This document shows positions 45,218-53,500 of a stretch of DNA of 64,000 bases, in pieces; position 1 is the first letter of the stretch; each line of letters begins with the position of its first letter. Under the pieces are notes generated by a model. It had not been told where the DNA came from and did no database searches. It saw nothing but the letters and a program-made list of their open reading frames with translations. Source of the stretch: Cytobacillus gottheilii (GTDB lineage Bacteria; Bacillota; Bacilli; Bacillales; Cytobacillaceae); NCBI RefSeq assembly GCF_001636345.1, contig NZ_KV440945.1, positions 1,020,975 through 1,084,974 on the forward strand, given 5' to 3'. The position numbers and the translations under genes are program-made.

Positions 45218-46528
45218 ATGAATTCAGTCATCATTGCTGTATTAATTATGCTATTACTTAGCTTATTCAGAGTAAATGTTGTTCTCGCGTTAATCACAGG
45301 TGCTGTAATCGGAGGCTTAACGGGTGGCCTTAATCTAACAGAAACGATTGAAGTTTTTTCAGGCGGTCTTGGCGGAAGTGCAGAAGTTGCTTTAAGCTAT
45401 GCACTGCTTGGCGGATTTGCGGTTGCAATCTCAAGCACAGGTCTTCCGAATGTATTAGTAGACTGGGTGCTGGGCAAGGTAGCTGCGAATGGAGAAGGCC
45501 GAGGAAAAACACTGTCGAAGGCTTTTATGATTTTTGCTATTTTATTAATGGCCTGCATGTCACAGAATGTTATTCCCATTCATATTGCCTTTATACCGAT
45601 TTTGATTCCGCCGCTTTTAAAGATTATGAATGAACTGCAAATAGATCGCAGACTGATTGCAGCAGTGCTGACTTTCGGGTTAACGGCTCCGTATATGCTG
45701 ATTCCTGCTGGGTTCGGACAGATCTTTCATGAGATCCTTGCAGAGAACATGAATAATAGCGGACTTGCTATAAATATGAATGATATTCCGGTAGCAATGC
45801 TGATTCCGGTAGGCGGGATGGCAGTTGGTTTGGCTATTGCGTTTATATCATATAGAAAAAATAGAAGCTATTCAGATATTAGTGTTGTCGATCAAGAAAA
45901 AATCTCTTATCGAAAAAAGGATATCCTTTTCGGACTCGCAGCCATTGCTGCAGCTCTTATTGTTCAAATTGTTACGGATTCTATGATTATAGGTGCTGTA
46001 TCAGGACTAATTGTTCTGTATATCAGCGGAGCTGTTAAGTGGAAGGAAGCTGATCAACTTTTAACAGATGGAATGAAAATGATGGCCTTTATTGGATTTG
46101 TCATGCTGGCAGCGTTTGGTTTTGCAGAAGTAATGAAGGCAACTGGTGACGTAGAGTCACTCGTTCAGCTTGCGGCAGATGCAGTAGCTGGGAATAAGGC
46201 AATGGCTGCCTTGCTGATGCTTGTTGTTGGTTTGCTGGTGACGATGGGAATTGGTTCTTCGTTTTCAACTATTCCAATTATTACAACGATCTTTGTTCCG
46301 CTTGCACTTGAACTTGGCTTTAGCCCAATGGCAACGATCGCACTTGTTGGAACAGCAGCTGCCCTTGGGGATGCAGGTTCACCAGCGTCTGATAGTACCC
46401 TCGGACCGACATCTGGATTAAATGCAGACGGTCAGCATAACCACATCTGGGATACATGTGTTCCAACATTTCTTCACTACAATATCCCGCTTATCGCTTT
46501 TGGCTGGATTGCAGCAATGATTCTATAA
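45218..46528 (+). CDS. yuiF: Na+/H+ antiporter-family transporter YuiF
   Basis: A 436-residue membrane protein with about 11-12 helices, related to the NhaC/ion transporter superfamily and to YuiF, a presumed amino-acid or ion transporter. Conserved blocks: SCMSQNV-like (ACMSQNVIPIHIAFIP), TFGLTAPYMLIPAGFGQIF and GDAGSPASDSTLGPTSGLNADGQ. Substrate unknown. RBS AAAGGGG. It follows a radical SAM gene with a terminator between, so it is transcribed alone. Confidence 0.88.
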   Translation: MNSVIIAVLIMLLLSLFRVNVVLALITGAVIGGLTGGLNLTETIEVFSGGLGGSAEVALSYALLGGFAVAISSTGLPNVLVDWVLGKVAANGEGRGKTLSKAFMIFAILLMACMSQNVIPIHIAFIPILIPPLLKIMNELQIDRRLIAAVLTFGLTAPYMLIPAGFGQIFHEILAENMNNSGLAINMNDIPVAMLIPVGGMAVGLAIAFISYRKNRSYSDISVVDQEKISYRKKDILFGLAAIAAALIVQIVTDSMIIGAVSGLIVLYISGAVKWKEADQLLTDGMKMMAFIGFVMLAAFGFAEVMKATGDVESLVQLAADAVAGNKAMAALLMLVVGLLVTMGIGSSFSTIPIITTIFVPLALELGFSPMATIALVGTAAALGDAGSPASDSTLGPTSGLNADGQHNHIWDTCVPTFLHYNIPLIAFGWIAAMIL

Positions 46529-46535
46529 ATGAGAG

Positions 46536-46563
46536 AGTGTCCATTTGCTTGGGCACTTTTTTT
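46536..46563 (+). terminator. Terminator after yuiF
   Basis: AGTGTCC and GGGCACT (one G-T pair) around ATTTGCTT, then T6. Confidence 0.75.
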
Positions 46564-46656
46564 ATTATATAGGCATTTTAGAATGTAAAATATATCACTA
46601 TCCTTATGAATCAGGTATTAGGGTATGATAAAAGTAAAAACAAAGGAGTGGTTCAT

Positions 46657-47250
46657 ATGTATTTCGGAAAAATAAAAAAACATACTTCCTCCAGAGTTCC
46701 GCCGAATCAGAATGTCACAACAACTTTTCCAGTTCTTCACCATGGCAATGTTCCTTATTACTCTGACATGAGTCAATGGTCGCTGCAGATCTTCGGAGAG
46801 GTACACTACCCTATAACATTAGGATATGATGAAGTATTAAAGCTGGAGCAGAAAGAGTATCAAAATGATATTCATTGTGTCACGGGCTGGTCGAAGCTTG
46901 ATACGGTATGGACAGGTATATCCTGCAGGTCTATTGCACAGCGTGTAAAAGTAAAAGAGAATGCTCGCTACGTCATTTTACATGCGGAGGAGGATTGGAG
47001 CACCAATATTCCGATAGAGGATTTTATGAAAGAAAGCAGTTTGCTTGCTCATTCCTACAACCATGAAAAGCTGACTCCTGAGCATGGTTTTCCATTGCGT
47101 GCCGTTTTTCCGCATCTGTATTTTTGGAAAAGTGCCAAGTGGCTAAGAGGCATTGAATTTTCAGCAGTGGATACACCAGGATTTTGGGAGAGAAACGGCT
47201 ATCATAATTATGGTGACCCCTTTAAGGAGCAGCGCTTTACATGGGATTGA
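46657..47250 (+). CDS. yuiH: Molybdopterin-dependent oxidoreductase YuiH (sulfite oxidase-like)
   Basis: A 197-residue protein equal to the molybdopterin-binding domain of the sulfite oxidase superfamily. The Mo-ligating cysteine is in IHCVTGWSKLD; SAKWLRGIEF and DTPGFWERNGYHNYGDPF are conserved end motifs. No Tat signal, heme or dimerisation domain, so it is the short cytosolic type. Substrate unknown. The ATG at 46657 follows AAAGGAGTGGTTC. Confidence 0.9.
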   Translation: MYFGKIKKHTSSRVPPNQNVTTTFPVLHHGNVPYYSDMSQWSLQIFGEVHYPITLGYDEVLKLEQKEYQNDIHCVTGWSKLDTVWTGISCRSIAQRVKVKENARYVILHAEEDWSTNIPIEDFMKESSLLAHSYNHEKLTPEHGFPLRAVFPHLYFWKSAKWLRGIEFSAVDTPGFWERNGYHNYGDPFKEQRFTWD

Positions 47251-47267
47251 CGTAAATTCATTAAATT

Positions 47268-47325
47268 ACTTGAATTCACTTAAATAATGACTTAAAATTA
47301 ACTAGAAATACTTACAATTACTTAA
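47268..47325. repeat. Helically phased ACTT(A)A direct repeats upstream of the DeoR-type gene
   Basis: ACTTGA at 47268, ACTTAA at 47278, ACTTAA at 47290, ACTAGA at 47301, ACTTAC at 47310 and ACTTAA at 47320: six related hexamers at about one helical turn. They end 16 bases before the regulator's ATG and are likely autoregulatory operators. Confidence 0.55.
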
Positions 47326-47340
47326 AAAGTAGCTGATCAA

Positions 47341-48096
47341 ATGTACCAAGAAGAACGAATTATTCGGATCATGCATTATTTAAAGGAAAACAACTCGATT
47401 TCCATTGATCAAATTTGCCATCTTTTTGATGTCTCACGTGATACCGCACGAAGGGATCTTGTTAGACTTGAAGAAGACCGTGTGATTATTCGAACCCGAG
47501 GCGGTGCGATTTTGCCGTCATCTCATCATGAAATAAAAAATTATGAGAAAAGGCTGATTACGGTATCAAAAGAAAAGAAGAGTATCGGCAAAAGGGCAGC
47601 TTCGCTTATTGGCGAAGGAGATAAAGTGATATTGGATGCATCGACAACGGTGCAGTCCTGTGCCGAACAGTTGAATGATATTCCCTGTACGATCATTACA
47701 AATTCCATCAATGAGGCTGAAATCTTATCTCATCTTAAGCAAGTGGATATTATTCTGCTTGGAGGCATGCTTCATAAGGAGCATCGTTTCTTGTATGGTT
47801 CTTCTGTGATAGAAAAGCTCAGCCATTATCGTGTTGATCGTGCATTTATCGGCGTTGTTGGTGTTTCCGAAGCTGGAATTACTTTGGCGCATGAAGAGGA
47901 TGGTATGGTGAAAAGGAAAATGATTCAGCAGGCGAGTCAGACCATCGTTTTAGCGGACCATACAAAGCTTGGTGTTACCGACTTTTTCTGCATAGCCGGA
48001 CTGGACGAAATTGATTTGCTTATTACAGATCAGATGCCAGATCATGAATTTGTGAAATTGTTAGAGCGATTTAATGTGGAGCTTCTTATCGCATAG
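47341..48096 (+). CDS. DeoR/GlpR-family transcriptional regulator
   Basis: A 251-residue sugar-phosphate-responsive repressor: winged helix-turn-helix at 1-56 (ISIDQICHLFDVSRDTARRDL, the family signature) and a sugar-isomerase-like sensor domain (GDKVILDASTTVQ, ITNSINEA, LLGGMLHKE, VADHTKLG-like LADHTKLG). No sugar kinase or transporter is adjacent, so its target is unknown. It lacks a strong ribosome site (upstream AAAAAGTAGCTGATCAA). Repeats ahead of it may be its operators. Confidence 0.9.
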   Translation: MYQEERIIRIMHYLKENNSISIDQICHLFDVSRDTARRDLVRLEEDRVIIRTRGGAILPSSHHEIKNYEKRLITVSKEKKSIGKRAASLIGEGDKVILDASTTVQSCAEQLNDIPCTIITNSINEAEILSHLKQVDIILLGGMLHKEHRFLYGSSVIEKLSHYRVDRAFIGVVGVSEAGITLAHEEDGMVKRKMIQQASQTIVLADHTKLGVTDFFCIAGLDEIDLLITDQMPDHEFVKLLERFNVELLIA

Positions 48097-48165
48097 TGAT
48101 GGTCGGCGTAACCTATTCAATTAGGGCGTGACAGATTATTTTATGTTTGGTCCACTTTAAATAAA

Positions 48166-48195
48166 AGCGTTACAGCATCTGCTGTAACGCTATTT
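48166..48195. terminator. Two-way terminator between the DeoR gene and racA
   Basis: AGCGTTACAGCA and TGCTGTAACGCT, a perfect 12-bp stem around TC, with T-rich flanks on both strands. Confidence 0.8.
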
Positions 48196-48206
48196 AGCTT
48201 GTTTTT

Positions 48207-48731
48207 TTATCCAAAAAGCATGGTGAAAAAGCTTTTTCTTTTTAATTTTTTCTCTGGTATCTCCTGATCTAAAAGCAGGAGTGTATCCTGGGGACGCGGC
48301 GGGAACTTTTGCAGAGTGCTGGCTGTGGCTTCAAGAGCAGACATTCGTTCGTTGAGTGACGTAATTTGTTTTTGCAATTCTTCCATTTCTTGACGATGCT
48401 GTAAAAGCTGATAGGACACAACATCATCTGCTTTACGATTAATCCGGAGCTCCAGCTCGTCAATTCTCTTTAGAAGCTCGATTGTACGGTGGTCTTTTTC
48501 TTCTTTTTTCACGATGCCATTTCTTCGCTTTTTGCTCATTACGCTGATTTCCTGAAGATTCTTTCCTGCCTGCAGCTGTTCATGGACTTGCGTCAGTAAT
48601 GCAACATCATTTTCGGAAAACGAATAATGGCCTAACTCATTGCGTTTCATCTGCAGATCAAGCTGCTTCACCCAGCGCTGAACTGTACTTTTTGATACAT
48701 TAAGCAATTGCGCGACATTTGTTGTATTCAT
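48207..48731 (-). CDS. racA: Chromosome-anchoring protein RacA
   Basis: A 174-residue protein: MerR-like helix-turn-helix (about 1-45, VAQLLNVSKSTVQRWVKQLDL and RNELGHYSF), then a long coiled coil (about 85-140, rich in E, L, K and R) and a basic tail (KKLKRKSFFTMLFG). RacA binds the origin region and tethers it to the cell pole via DivIVA at the start of sporulation. The longer frame from 48818 lacks a ribosome site; AAAGGAGGGAATGTTC precedes the ATG at 48731. A sigma-H promoter lies directly upstream, as expected for racA. Confidence 0.88.
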   Translation of the reverse strand: MNTTNVAQLLNVSKSTVQRWVKQLDLQMKRNELGHYSFSENDVALLTQVHEQLQAGKNLQEISVMSKKRRNGIVKKEEKDHRTIELLKRIDELELRINRKADDVVSYQLLQHRQEMEELQKQITSLNERMSALEATASTLQKFPPRPQDTLLLLDQEIPEKKLKRKSFFTMLFG

Positions 48732-48760
48732 GAACATTCCCTCCTTTACTGTATATAAAA

Positions 48761-48787
48761 ATTCAACTTCTCTCTTTTTTTTCCTGT
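48761..48787 (-). promoter_or_regulatory. Sigma-H promoter of racA
   Basis: On the minus strand ACAGGAAAA (consensus RnAGGAwWW), an 11-base spacer, and GTTGAAT (consensus RnnGAAT). The start point would be about 23 bases before the racA ATG. This agrees with sigma-H control of racA in B. subtilis. Confidence 0.75.
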
Positions 48788-48859
48788 ATGGTTGACAAAA
48801 GAAGTTCTTATTAGACAAAGAAGGTGATATTCTAACAATTTTTAGAGGGAAATGTCGGT

Positions 48860-48973
48860 TTATTGATATAAGGAATTGAGATATTCCTTAAAAACAAAGG
48901 CAGCGAAGCCTAAATAACACATGTGAGTATGATGAAAATCAAACGCAGTTTCTTGAGATAAAACACCTGTCAC
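48860..48973 (-). CDS. Possible 37-aa peptide downstream of phaC
   Basis: A 38-codon frame (GTG 48973, stop TAA at 48860-48862) with a very strong ribosome site, GAGAGGAGGTAGTGTAA, located 42 bases after the phaC stop. The peptide has a histidine pair (FDFHHTHMC) and an aromatic, mildly hydrophobic C-terminal half (YLGFAAFVFKEYL). No family recognised. The ribosome site argues for expression, but the short length and the GTG start leave doubt. Confidence 0.4.
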   Translation of the reverse strand: MTGVLSQETAFDFHHTHMCYLGFAAFVFKEYLNSLYQ

Positions 48974-49014
48974 TTACACTACCTCCTCTCAGAATTATTT
49001 ACTGGTGTTGTATT

Positions 49015-50061
49015 CTAACCTAGTCTGATCGGATTTGAACGAACCGATAACCAGCTGTTTAAAAATTCCTGTACTTCTCTATTGCTTGCCAGTGTGGCGT
49101 GCCCGCCTTTTAGAGCATAAAATGTTTTGTCTTTACTCGATACAAGATCCATAACTGGCTGAACTTGTTCCTTGGGTACCAGGCGATCAACATTTGAGCC
49201 AACAGCAAGCAAGTTTGCATTTATGTTTGATAATTTGACAGGTTCCCCATCGATTAATAATGTCTCATTGATTAATCCATTTTCAATTCCAAGGGTCTGA
49301 ATCATTTGTTTTAGTGCCGCTCCTGAAAAAGGAATATGCGAATCAGCCCAAAAATTAAACCTTTTCCATTTTAGTGCATATTCTTCATCATTCCCTTTTC
49401 TTAATAGTGATAAATAAGGAGATACATAGACAGGAGAGGCGACAACTCTAAGTCCAATTCTCATTAAGTCAGGTGGTACCACTCCTACTGTATCTAAAAT
49501 GGCATCAAAATCTATTTCTCCATTTCGAAGACTATTCTGCCATTCATCAAATATAGGGAAATGGGAAAAGTCTATAGGAGCAACAGCCAGAACAAGATTT
49601 TGGATGGGTTCATCGGCAATGGCGGCATAGATTGAAGCAAAAGTGCCGCCCATGCAGAAGCCTATGACAGAAATATGTGATGCTCCGCTGTGAACTAAGG
49701 CGCGCTGCACGCCTTTTTTAATATAGCGAAGAATATAATCAGCCATTGTAAGGCCCTTATCTGCGTAAGTTGGAATACCGAAATCCAGCAGATAGATATC
49801 ATAGCCTTTTTCGTTAAAAAATTGAATTAAGCTATATCCTGGACCTAAGTCTAAGATGAAAGGCTGGTTAATCAGTGAATAAATAAAATACAAAGGAGTA
49901 TCATATTTTTTTTGCTGTGCTGGATAGTACCAGAGGGTGGCTTTATTCTTTTTCCAAACCGCTTGTCTGGGAGTTAGGCCAACTTCAGGAGCTGGACTAG
50001 TGACTGTTTTAAAGACATTAATCAATCTGTTATTAAAGAGCTCATCCATTTCAGAAGCCAT
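49015..50061 (-). CDS. phaC: Class IV polyhydroxyalkanoate synthase subunit PhaC
   Basis: Polymerises 3-hydroxyacyl-CoA into storage granules together with PhaR. The 348 residues have an alpha/beta-hydrolase fold; lipase-like box GFCMGGT with nucleophile C136, aspartate D292 (GSNVDRLVP) and histidine H321 (GGHATL). The substrate pocket start VGLTPRQAVWKKNK matches Bacillus PhaC. The ATG at 50061 follows the phaR stop by one base (TGAAATG), so translation is coupled; the longer frame from 50127 would overlap phaR and has no site. Confidence 0.9.
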   Translation of the reverse strand: MASEMDELFNNRLINVFKTVTSPAPEVGLTPRQAVWKKNKATLWYYPAQQKKYDTPLYFIYSLINQPFILDLGPGYSLIQFFNEKGYDIYLLDFGIPTYADKGLTMADYILRYIKKGVQRALVHSGASHISVIGFCMGGTFASIYAAIADEPIQNLVLAVAPIDFSHFPIFDEWQNSLRNGEIDFDAILDTVGVVPPDLMRIGLRVVASPVYVSPYLSLLRKGNDEEYALKWKRFNFWADSHIPFSGAALKQMIQTLGIENGLINETLLIDGEPVKLSNINANLLAVGSNVDRLVPKEQVQPVMDLVSSKDKTFYALKGGHATLASNREVQEFLNSWLSVRSNPIRLG

Positions 50062-50062
50062 T

Positions 50063-50419
50063 TCAACGGTTATCCCTTTGTGTTTGATTGGCTGAAAGGA
50101 TATTTGTCTGTAAATCTTGAATAGCATTTATTAAGGAGATCATTTGATATTCAAGATTATCAATTTTTTCCTCAGACTGAACAACCATGTTTGTCGTATT
50201 TGCCAAATCATTTTTAGTAGGAAAATTAAATGGAACGGAAAGCATTTCCATTGTATTTTGGAGGCTGCTCATTCCTTTAGCCATCCCATTTGCACGCTGT
50301 GAGGCAAAATTCACGAATGCAGGTTTATTTAAGTGGTTCTGAATAGAGCGATTGATCATTTGCTCTACTTGAAAACCCGATCTAGTTAATATGTTAAAAA
50401 ACTGTTGTGTTATATCCAT
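50063..50419 (-). CDS. phaR: PhaR-like subunit of class IV PHA synthase (short)
   Basis: A 118-residue helical protein immediately before phaC. The segment FPTKNDLANTTNMVVQ and the following EEKIDNLEYQM coiled coil resemble the middle of Bacillus PhaR, the obligate partner of class IV PhaC. Typical PhaR proteins are longer, around 200 residues, with a longer C-terminal coiled coil, so this is a trimmed or diverged form. RBS AGAAAGGAAT. Identification rests on both motif and gene order. Confidence 0.75.
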   Translation of the reverse strand: MDITQQFFNILTRSGFQVEQMINRSIQNHLNKPAFVNFASQRANGMAKGMSSLQNTMEMLSVPFNFPTKNDLANTTNMVVQSEEKIDNLEYQMISLINAIQDLQTNILSANQTQRDNR

Positions 50420-50468
50420 TTTGTTTTATTCCTTTCTATTGTTAAGTGTTTTAGTATACAAAGGTTTA

Positions 50469-51245
50469 TTACAGAGAGGCTGTCAGTCCCCCGTCCAGTA
50501 CCATGACTTGACCTGTCATGTAATCAGAAGCTTTGGAGGATAAAAAGAGAGCAGCACCCTTAAGATCCTTTTCATCTCCAAACCGCGCTGCTGGAATTTT
50601 TCTTAAGATGCCAGGTTTAGCATGCTCCATTGCTGCAGTAATTTTTGTAGGGAAAAGGCCAGGAGAAAGGGCATTTACTTGTATATTAAAGGGAGCAAGT
50701 TTAACAGCTAAATCTTTTGTAAAAGAAATGACAGCGCCTTTGCTCGTACTATAGGCAATCGCATCTAAGAATGCTGCCGGTGCTCCGTACATGCCTGTAA
50801 CGGAAGTGATGTTAATGATTTTTCCTGAACCCTGCTGCTTCATGATCGTCGCTGCTGCTTGTGAGAATAAGAATGTTCCTTTTACATTGACATCCATGAC
50901 CTTTTGCCACTTATCCTCCGGTAATGTAAGAGCATCGCCAATCCAAGAAGCACCGCTGTTGTTGATCAGAATGTCTAATGTACCAAACTGCTTAATTGTT
51001 TCTTTCACGACCTGATGTATCTCTTCTGCATTTCTGATATCACAGGCTAAGGCTATGGCTTTTACGTTATAAAGCTCTTGTATTTCTTCACAGGTCTTCT
51101 CACATTGCTCCAGCTTTCGGGAGCAAATGACGATATTAGCTCCAGCTTCTGCAAGTGCATGAGCCATTTGCCTCCCCAGACCTCTGCCGCCGCCAGTGAC
51201 AATGGCTGTTTTTCCTTTTAAATCAAACAAATCTGCTAATTCCAA
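50469..51245 (-). CDS. SDR-family oxidoreductase of the pha cluster (PhaB-like role)
   Basis: A 258-residue short-chain dehydrogenase. NADP site TGGGRGLGRQM, NNSGA, catalytic serine in ITSVTG and the YSTSK catalytic pair. It resembles gluconate 5-dehydrogenase/3-oxoacyl reductase types more than the classical PhaB, but its place as the first gene before phaR and phaC suggests it supplies 3-hydroxyacyl-CoA. The TTG at 51245, eight bases after GGAAGGTG, is the likely start; the 5'-most ATG at 51296 has no site. Confidence 0.8.
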   Translation of the reverse strand: MELADLFDLKGKTAIVTGGGRGLGRQMAHALAEAGANIVICSRKLEQCEKTCEEIQELYNVKAIALACDIRNAEEIHQVVKETIKQFGTLDILINNSGASWIGDALTLPEDKWQKVMDVNVKGTFLFSQAAATIMKQQGSGKIINITSVTGMYGAPAAFLDAIAYSTSKGAVISFTKDLAVKLAPFNIQVNALSPGLFPTKITAAMEHAKPGILRKIPAARFGDEKDLKGAALFLSSKASDYMTGQVMVLDGGLTASL

Positions 51246-51482
51246 TTCAATGACACCTTCCCTCTTTATCATCACCTGTAAGTCAAATGTCAGCATAACG
51301 AAACACTGATGCTGCTGCTCATCATATTTCGTATGGCCAAATAAAAGATTTTCACTTTTCTTATATCATATAGACAAGCATGGGTGATGGTGCTCAAATT
51401 GTGTGATTTGCCTGCTGCCTGTTTTGCTGAAGTATAAGTTTTGGGAATGATGGTTAGATATGATAAGAGAAGGAGTGAGAGT

Positions 51483-51734
51483 GTGCAAAATGATGAAGTG
51501 AATTTTGAGCAGGTCTTTACGTTTGCAGGTCGTGCTCACTTATATGAGAGGATCGGAAGCAAGCTGTGGATTTATCAGCATTGGAGTGAGGAGGAATTGC
51601 ACATCTTAGAGCTTTTTCTGCAGGTATACGGGTTTGATGAAGAGCAAGCATTGTTTATGGATGACTTCCTCTATCATTTTCGAATATTTAAAAATATGCA
51701 TCAATATCATGATATGTCACGGTATCATTTTTAA
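51483..51734 (+). CDS. Conserved small hypothetical protein (83 aa)
   Basis: An 83-residue acidic and aromatic protein (FEQVFTFAGRAHLYERIG, LWIYQHWSEEELHILELF, FDEEQALFMDDFLYHFRIF). No membrane segment and no recognised domain. The start GTG at 51483 follows GAAGGAGTGAGA; the longest frame starts 14 codons earlier without a site. It is followed by a perfect terminator. I do not recognise the family. Confidence 0.65.
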   Translation: MQNDEVNFEQVFTFAGRAHLYERIGSKLWIYQHWSEEELHILELFLQVYGFDEEQALFMDDFLYHFRIFKNMHQYHDMSRYHF

Positions 51735-51739
51735 AGTGG

Positions 51740-51776
51740 AAAAGGTGAGGTCCCAAGCTTGGGAACCTCACCTTTT
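51740..51776. terminator. Two-way terminator between the 83-aa gene and the alanine symporter
   Basis: AAAAGGTGAGGT-CCCAA and TTGGG-AACCTCACCTTTT form a long stem (one bulge on the right arm) around GC. Confidence 0.9.
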
Positions 51777-51789
51777 GTATACTCTCTAA

Positions 51790-53187
51790 TTACTTTACGG
51801 TCTTTTTATAATGATTTGCAAAGAAATCCTCTGTATCTGCGACAATCACTTTTCTTAGAAGGATTAGACCTATCAAGTTTGGAATCATCATTAAAGCATT
51901 CGCCATATCAGCAAATGCCCATACGGTTGTGAGGTTAGCTGCTGCTCCAATTCCGCAGGCTAAAATATAGATCGCTCTGTAGCTCATAATGCCTTTTGTG
52001 CCAACGATATACTCAAAGCATTTTTCGCCATACACATACCAGCCGACAATAGTCGAAAAGCCAAAGAAAATAACAGAGAAGGCAACAATATATTCTCCAG
52101 CTGTTCCTAATACAGAAGCGAACGCTGCACTTGTTAAAGCTCCGCCTTCTAAAGCGGGATCATGTGCAACTCCGGAAAGCAATCCGCCTGTTGTATCCCA
52201 GAAGCCTGTAATAATAAGAACAAGTCCTGTCATTGTACAGACAATAATCGTAACGATAAACGTTCCAGTCATGGCAACCAATGCTTGTTTAACCGGATGA
52301 TCGGTTTTCGCATTTCCGGCAATTAATGCTGCAGTTCCTAACCCAGCTTCATTTGAGAAAATTCCACGGGCAACACCATTTTTTATGGCATCCATCACTA
52401 GAATACCTGCGAATCCGCCTGCAGCGGCGACAGGGTTGAATGCATAATGAAAGATGGTTTCAAATGCTGGAATAATTTGATCATAATTGATAAAAAGAAT
52501 GATTAAGGAGCCAGCGATATATAGAAAGGCCATAATGGGCACAAAGAAGCTTGCTACTGTACTTATTCTCTGAATACCCCCGAACACAATGAGAGCGGTT
52601 AAGGCGGCAAGAATTACGCCAGTCACAATTTCATTCACACCAAATGAATCCTTCATCACAGAGGCAATTGTATTTGACTGCACACTATTGCCAATTCCAA
52701 ATGCTGCAAAAGCACCAAAGATAGCAAATAAAATGGCGAGCCATTTAAACTTTCTGCCTAATCCATATTCTATATAATACATTGGACCGCTTGAATATTC
52801 GCCATGTGCATTTTTCTTGCGGTACTTCATCGCCAGAAGAGCTTCTGCATACTTGGTAGCCATGCCCAGTAACCCGACAATCCACATCCAGAAAATAGCT
52901 CCAGGACCTCCGAGTGTAATGGCAGTAGCAATTCCTGCAATATTTCCGTTTCCAATTGTAGCAGCAAGTCCGGTCATTAAGGCTTTAAAATTACTTACGT
53001 CCCCTTCAGAATCATCTGTAGCTCGTCCTTCTCGCGTAAATGCAAGCTTAAAAGCATACATTAACCTTGAAAATTGAATTCCTTTTAACAATAATGTGAG
53101 GAGGACTCCAGTCCCAAATAACAATAGCAGGCTGGGTGTTCCCCACAGAACACTGTTTATTTCATTCAATATTTCTAAAATATCCAA
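51790..53187 (-). CDS. alsT: Sodium:alanine/glycine symporter (AGCS family, AlsT-type)
   Basis: A 465-residue Na+-coupled amino-acid importer with about 10-11 helices. Family motifs: AATIGNGNIAGIATAI, GGPGAIFWMWIVGLLGMATKYAE, and GVARGIFSNEAGLGTAALI. Likely substrates are alanine and glycine. The TTG at 53187 after AAAAGGGG is the best start; the frame goes back to 53229 but without a site. Its divergent neighbour is adeR and then ald, so the three form an alanine uptake and breakdown locus. Confidence 0.9.
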   Translation of the reverse strand: MDILEILNEINSVLWGTPSLLLLFGTGVLLTLLLKGIQFSRLMYAFKLAFTREGRATDDSEGDVSNFKALMTGLAATIGNGNIAGIATAITLGGPGAIFWMWIVGLLGMATKYAEALLAMKYRKKNAHGEYSSGPMYYIEYGLGRKFKWLAILFAIFGAFAAFGIGNSVQSNTIASVMKDSFGVNEIVTGVILAALTALIVFGGIQRISTVASFFVPIMAFLYIAGSLIILFINYDQIIPAFETIFHYAFNPVAAAGGFAGILVMDAIKNGVARGIFSNEAGLGTAALIAGNAKTDHPVKQALVAMTGTFIVTIIVCTMTGLVLIITGFWDTTGGLLSGVAHDPALEGGALTSAAFASVLGTAGEYIVAFSVIFFGFSTIVGWYVYGEKCFEYIVGTKGIMSYRAIYILACGIGAAANLTTVWAFADMANALMMIPNLIGLILLRKVIVADTEDFFANHYKKTVK

Positions 53188-53500
53188 GATGTTAACCCCT
53201 TTTCGTCTGTGAAGTGACCATTTCTCCATTACAGTGTTTCTTCATTTGGCAGTTACTAATGCAGGTGCAAATTACTGATCTCACTCATTGTAGAAGAATG
53301 AAACTTTATCTTGAAATAGTATTTTGAATATTTTCTATTGTAAGATCAAGGGGTAGGAACATCAAGCGAAGTATAAAAAGATATATTATTTAGAAAATTA
53401 AATGTATTAATGAAAATGTCCAGATTTTTAAAATCCGTTATAATAAAGTAAAGAAATAAGTTTCGTATATTTTGAGGCAAAAAGCAAGGAGGTTTATGCG

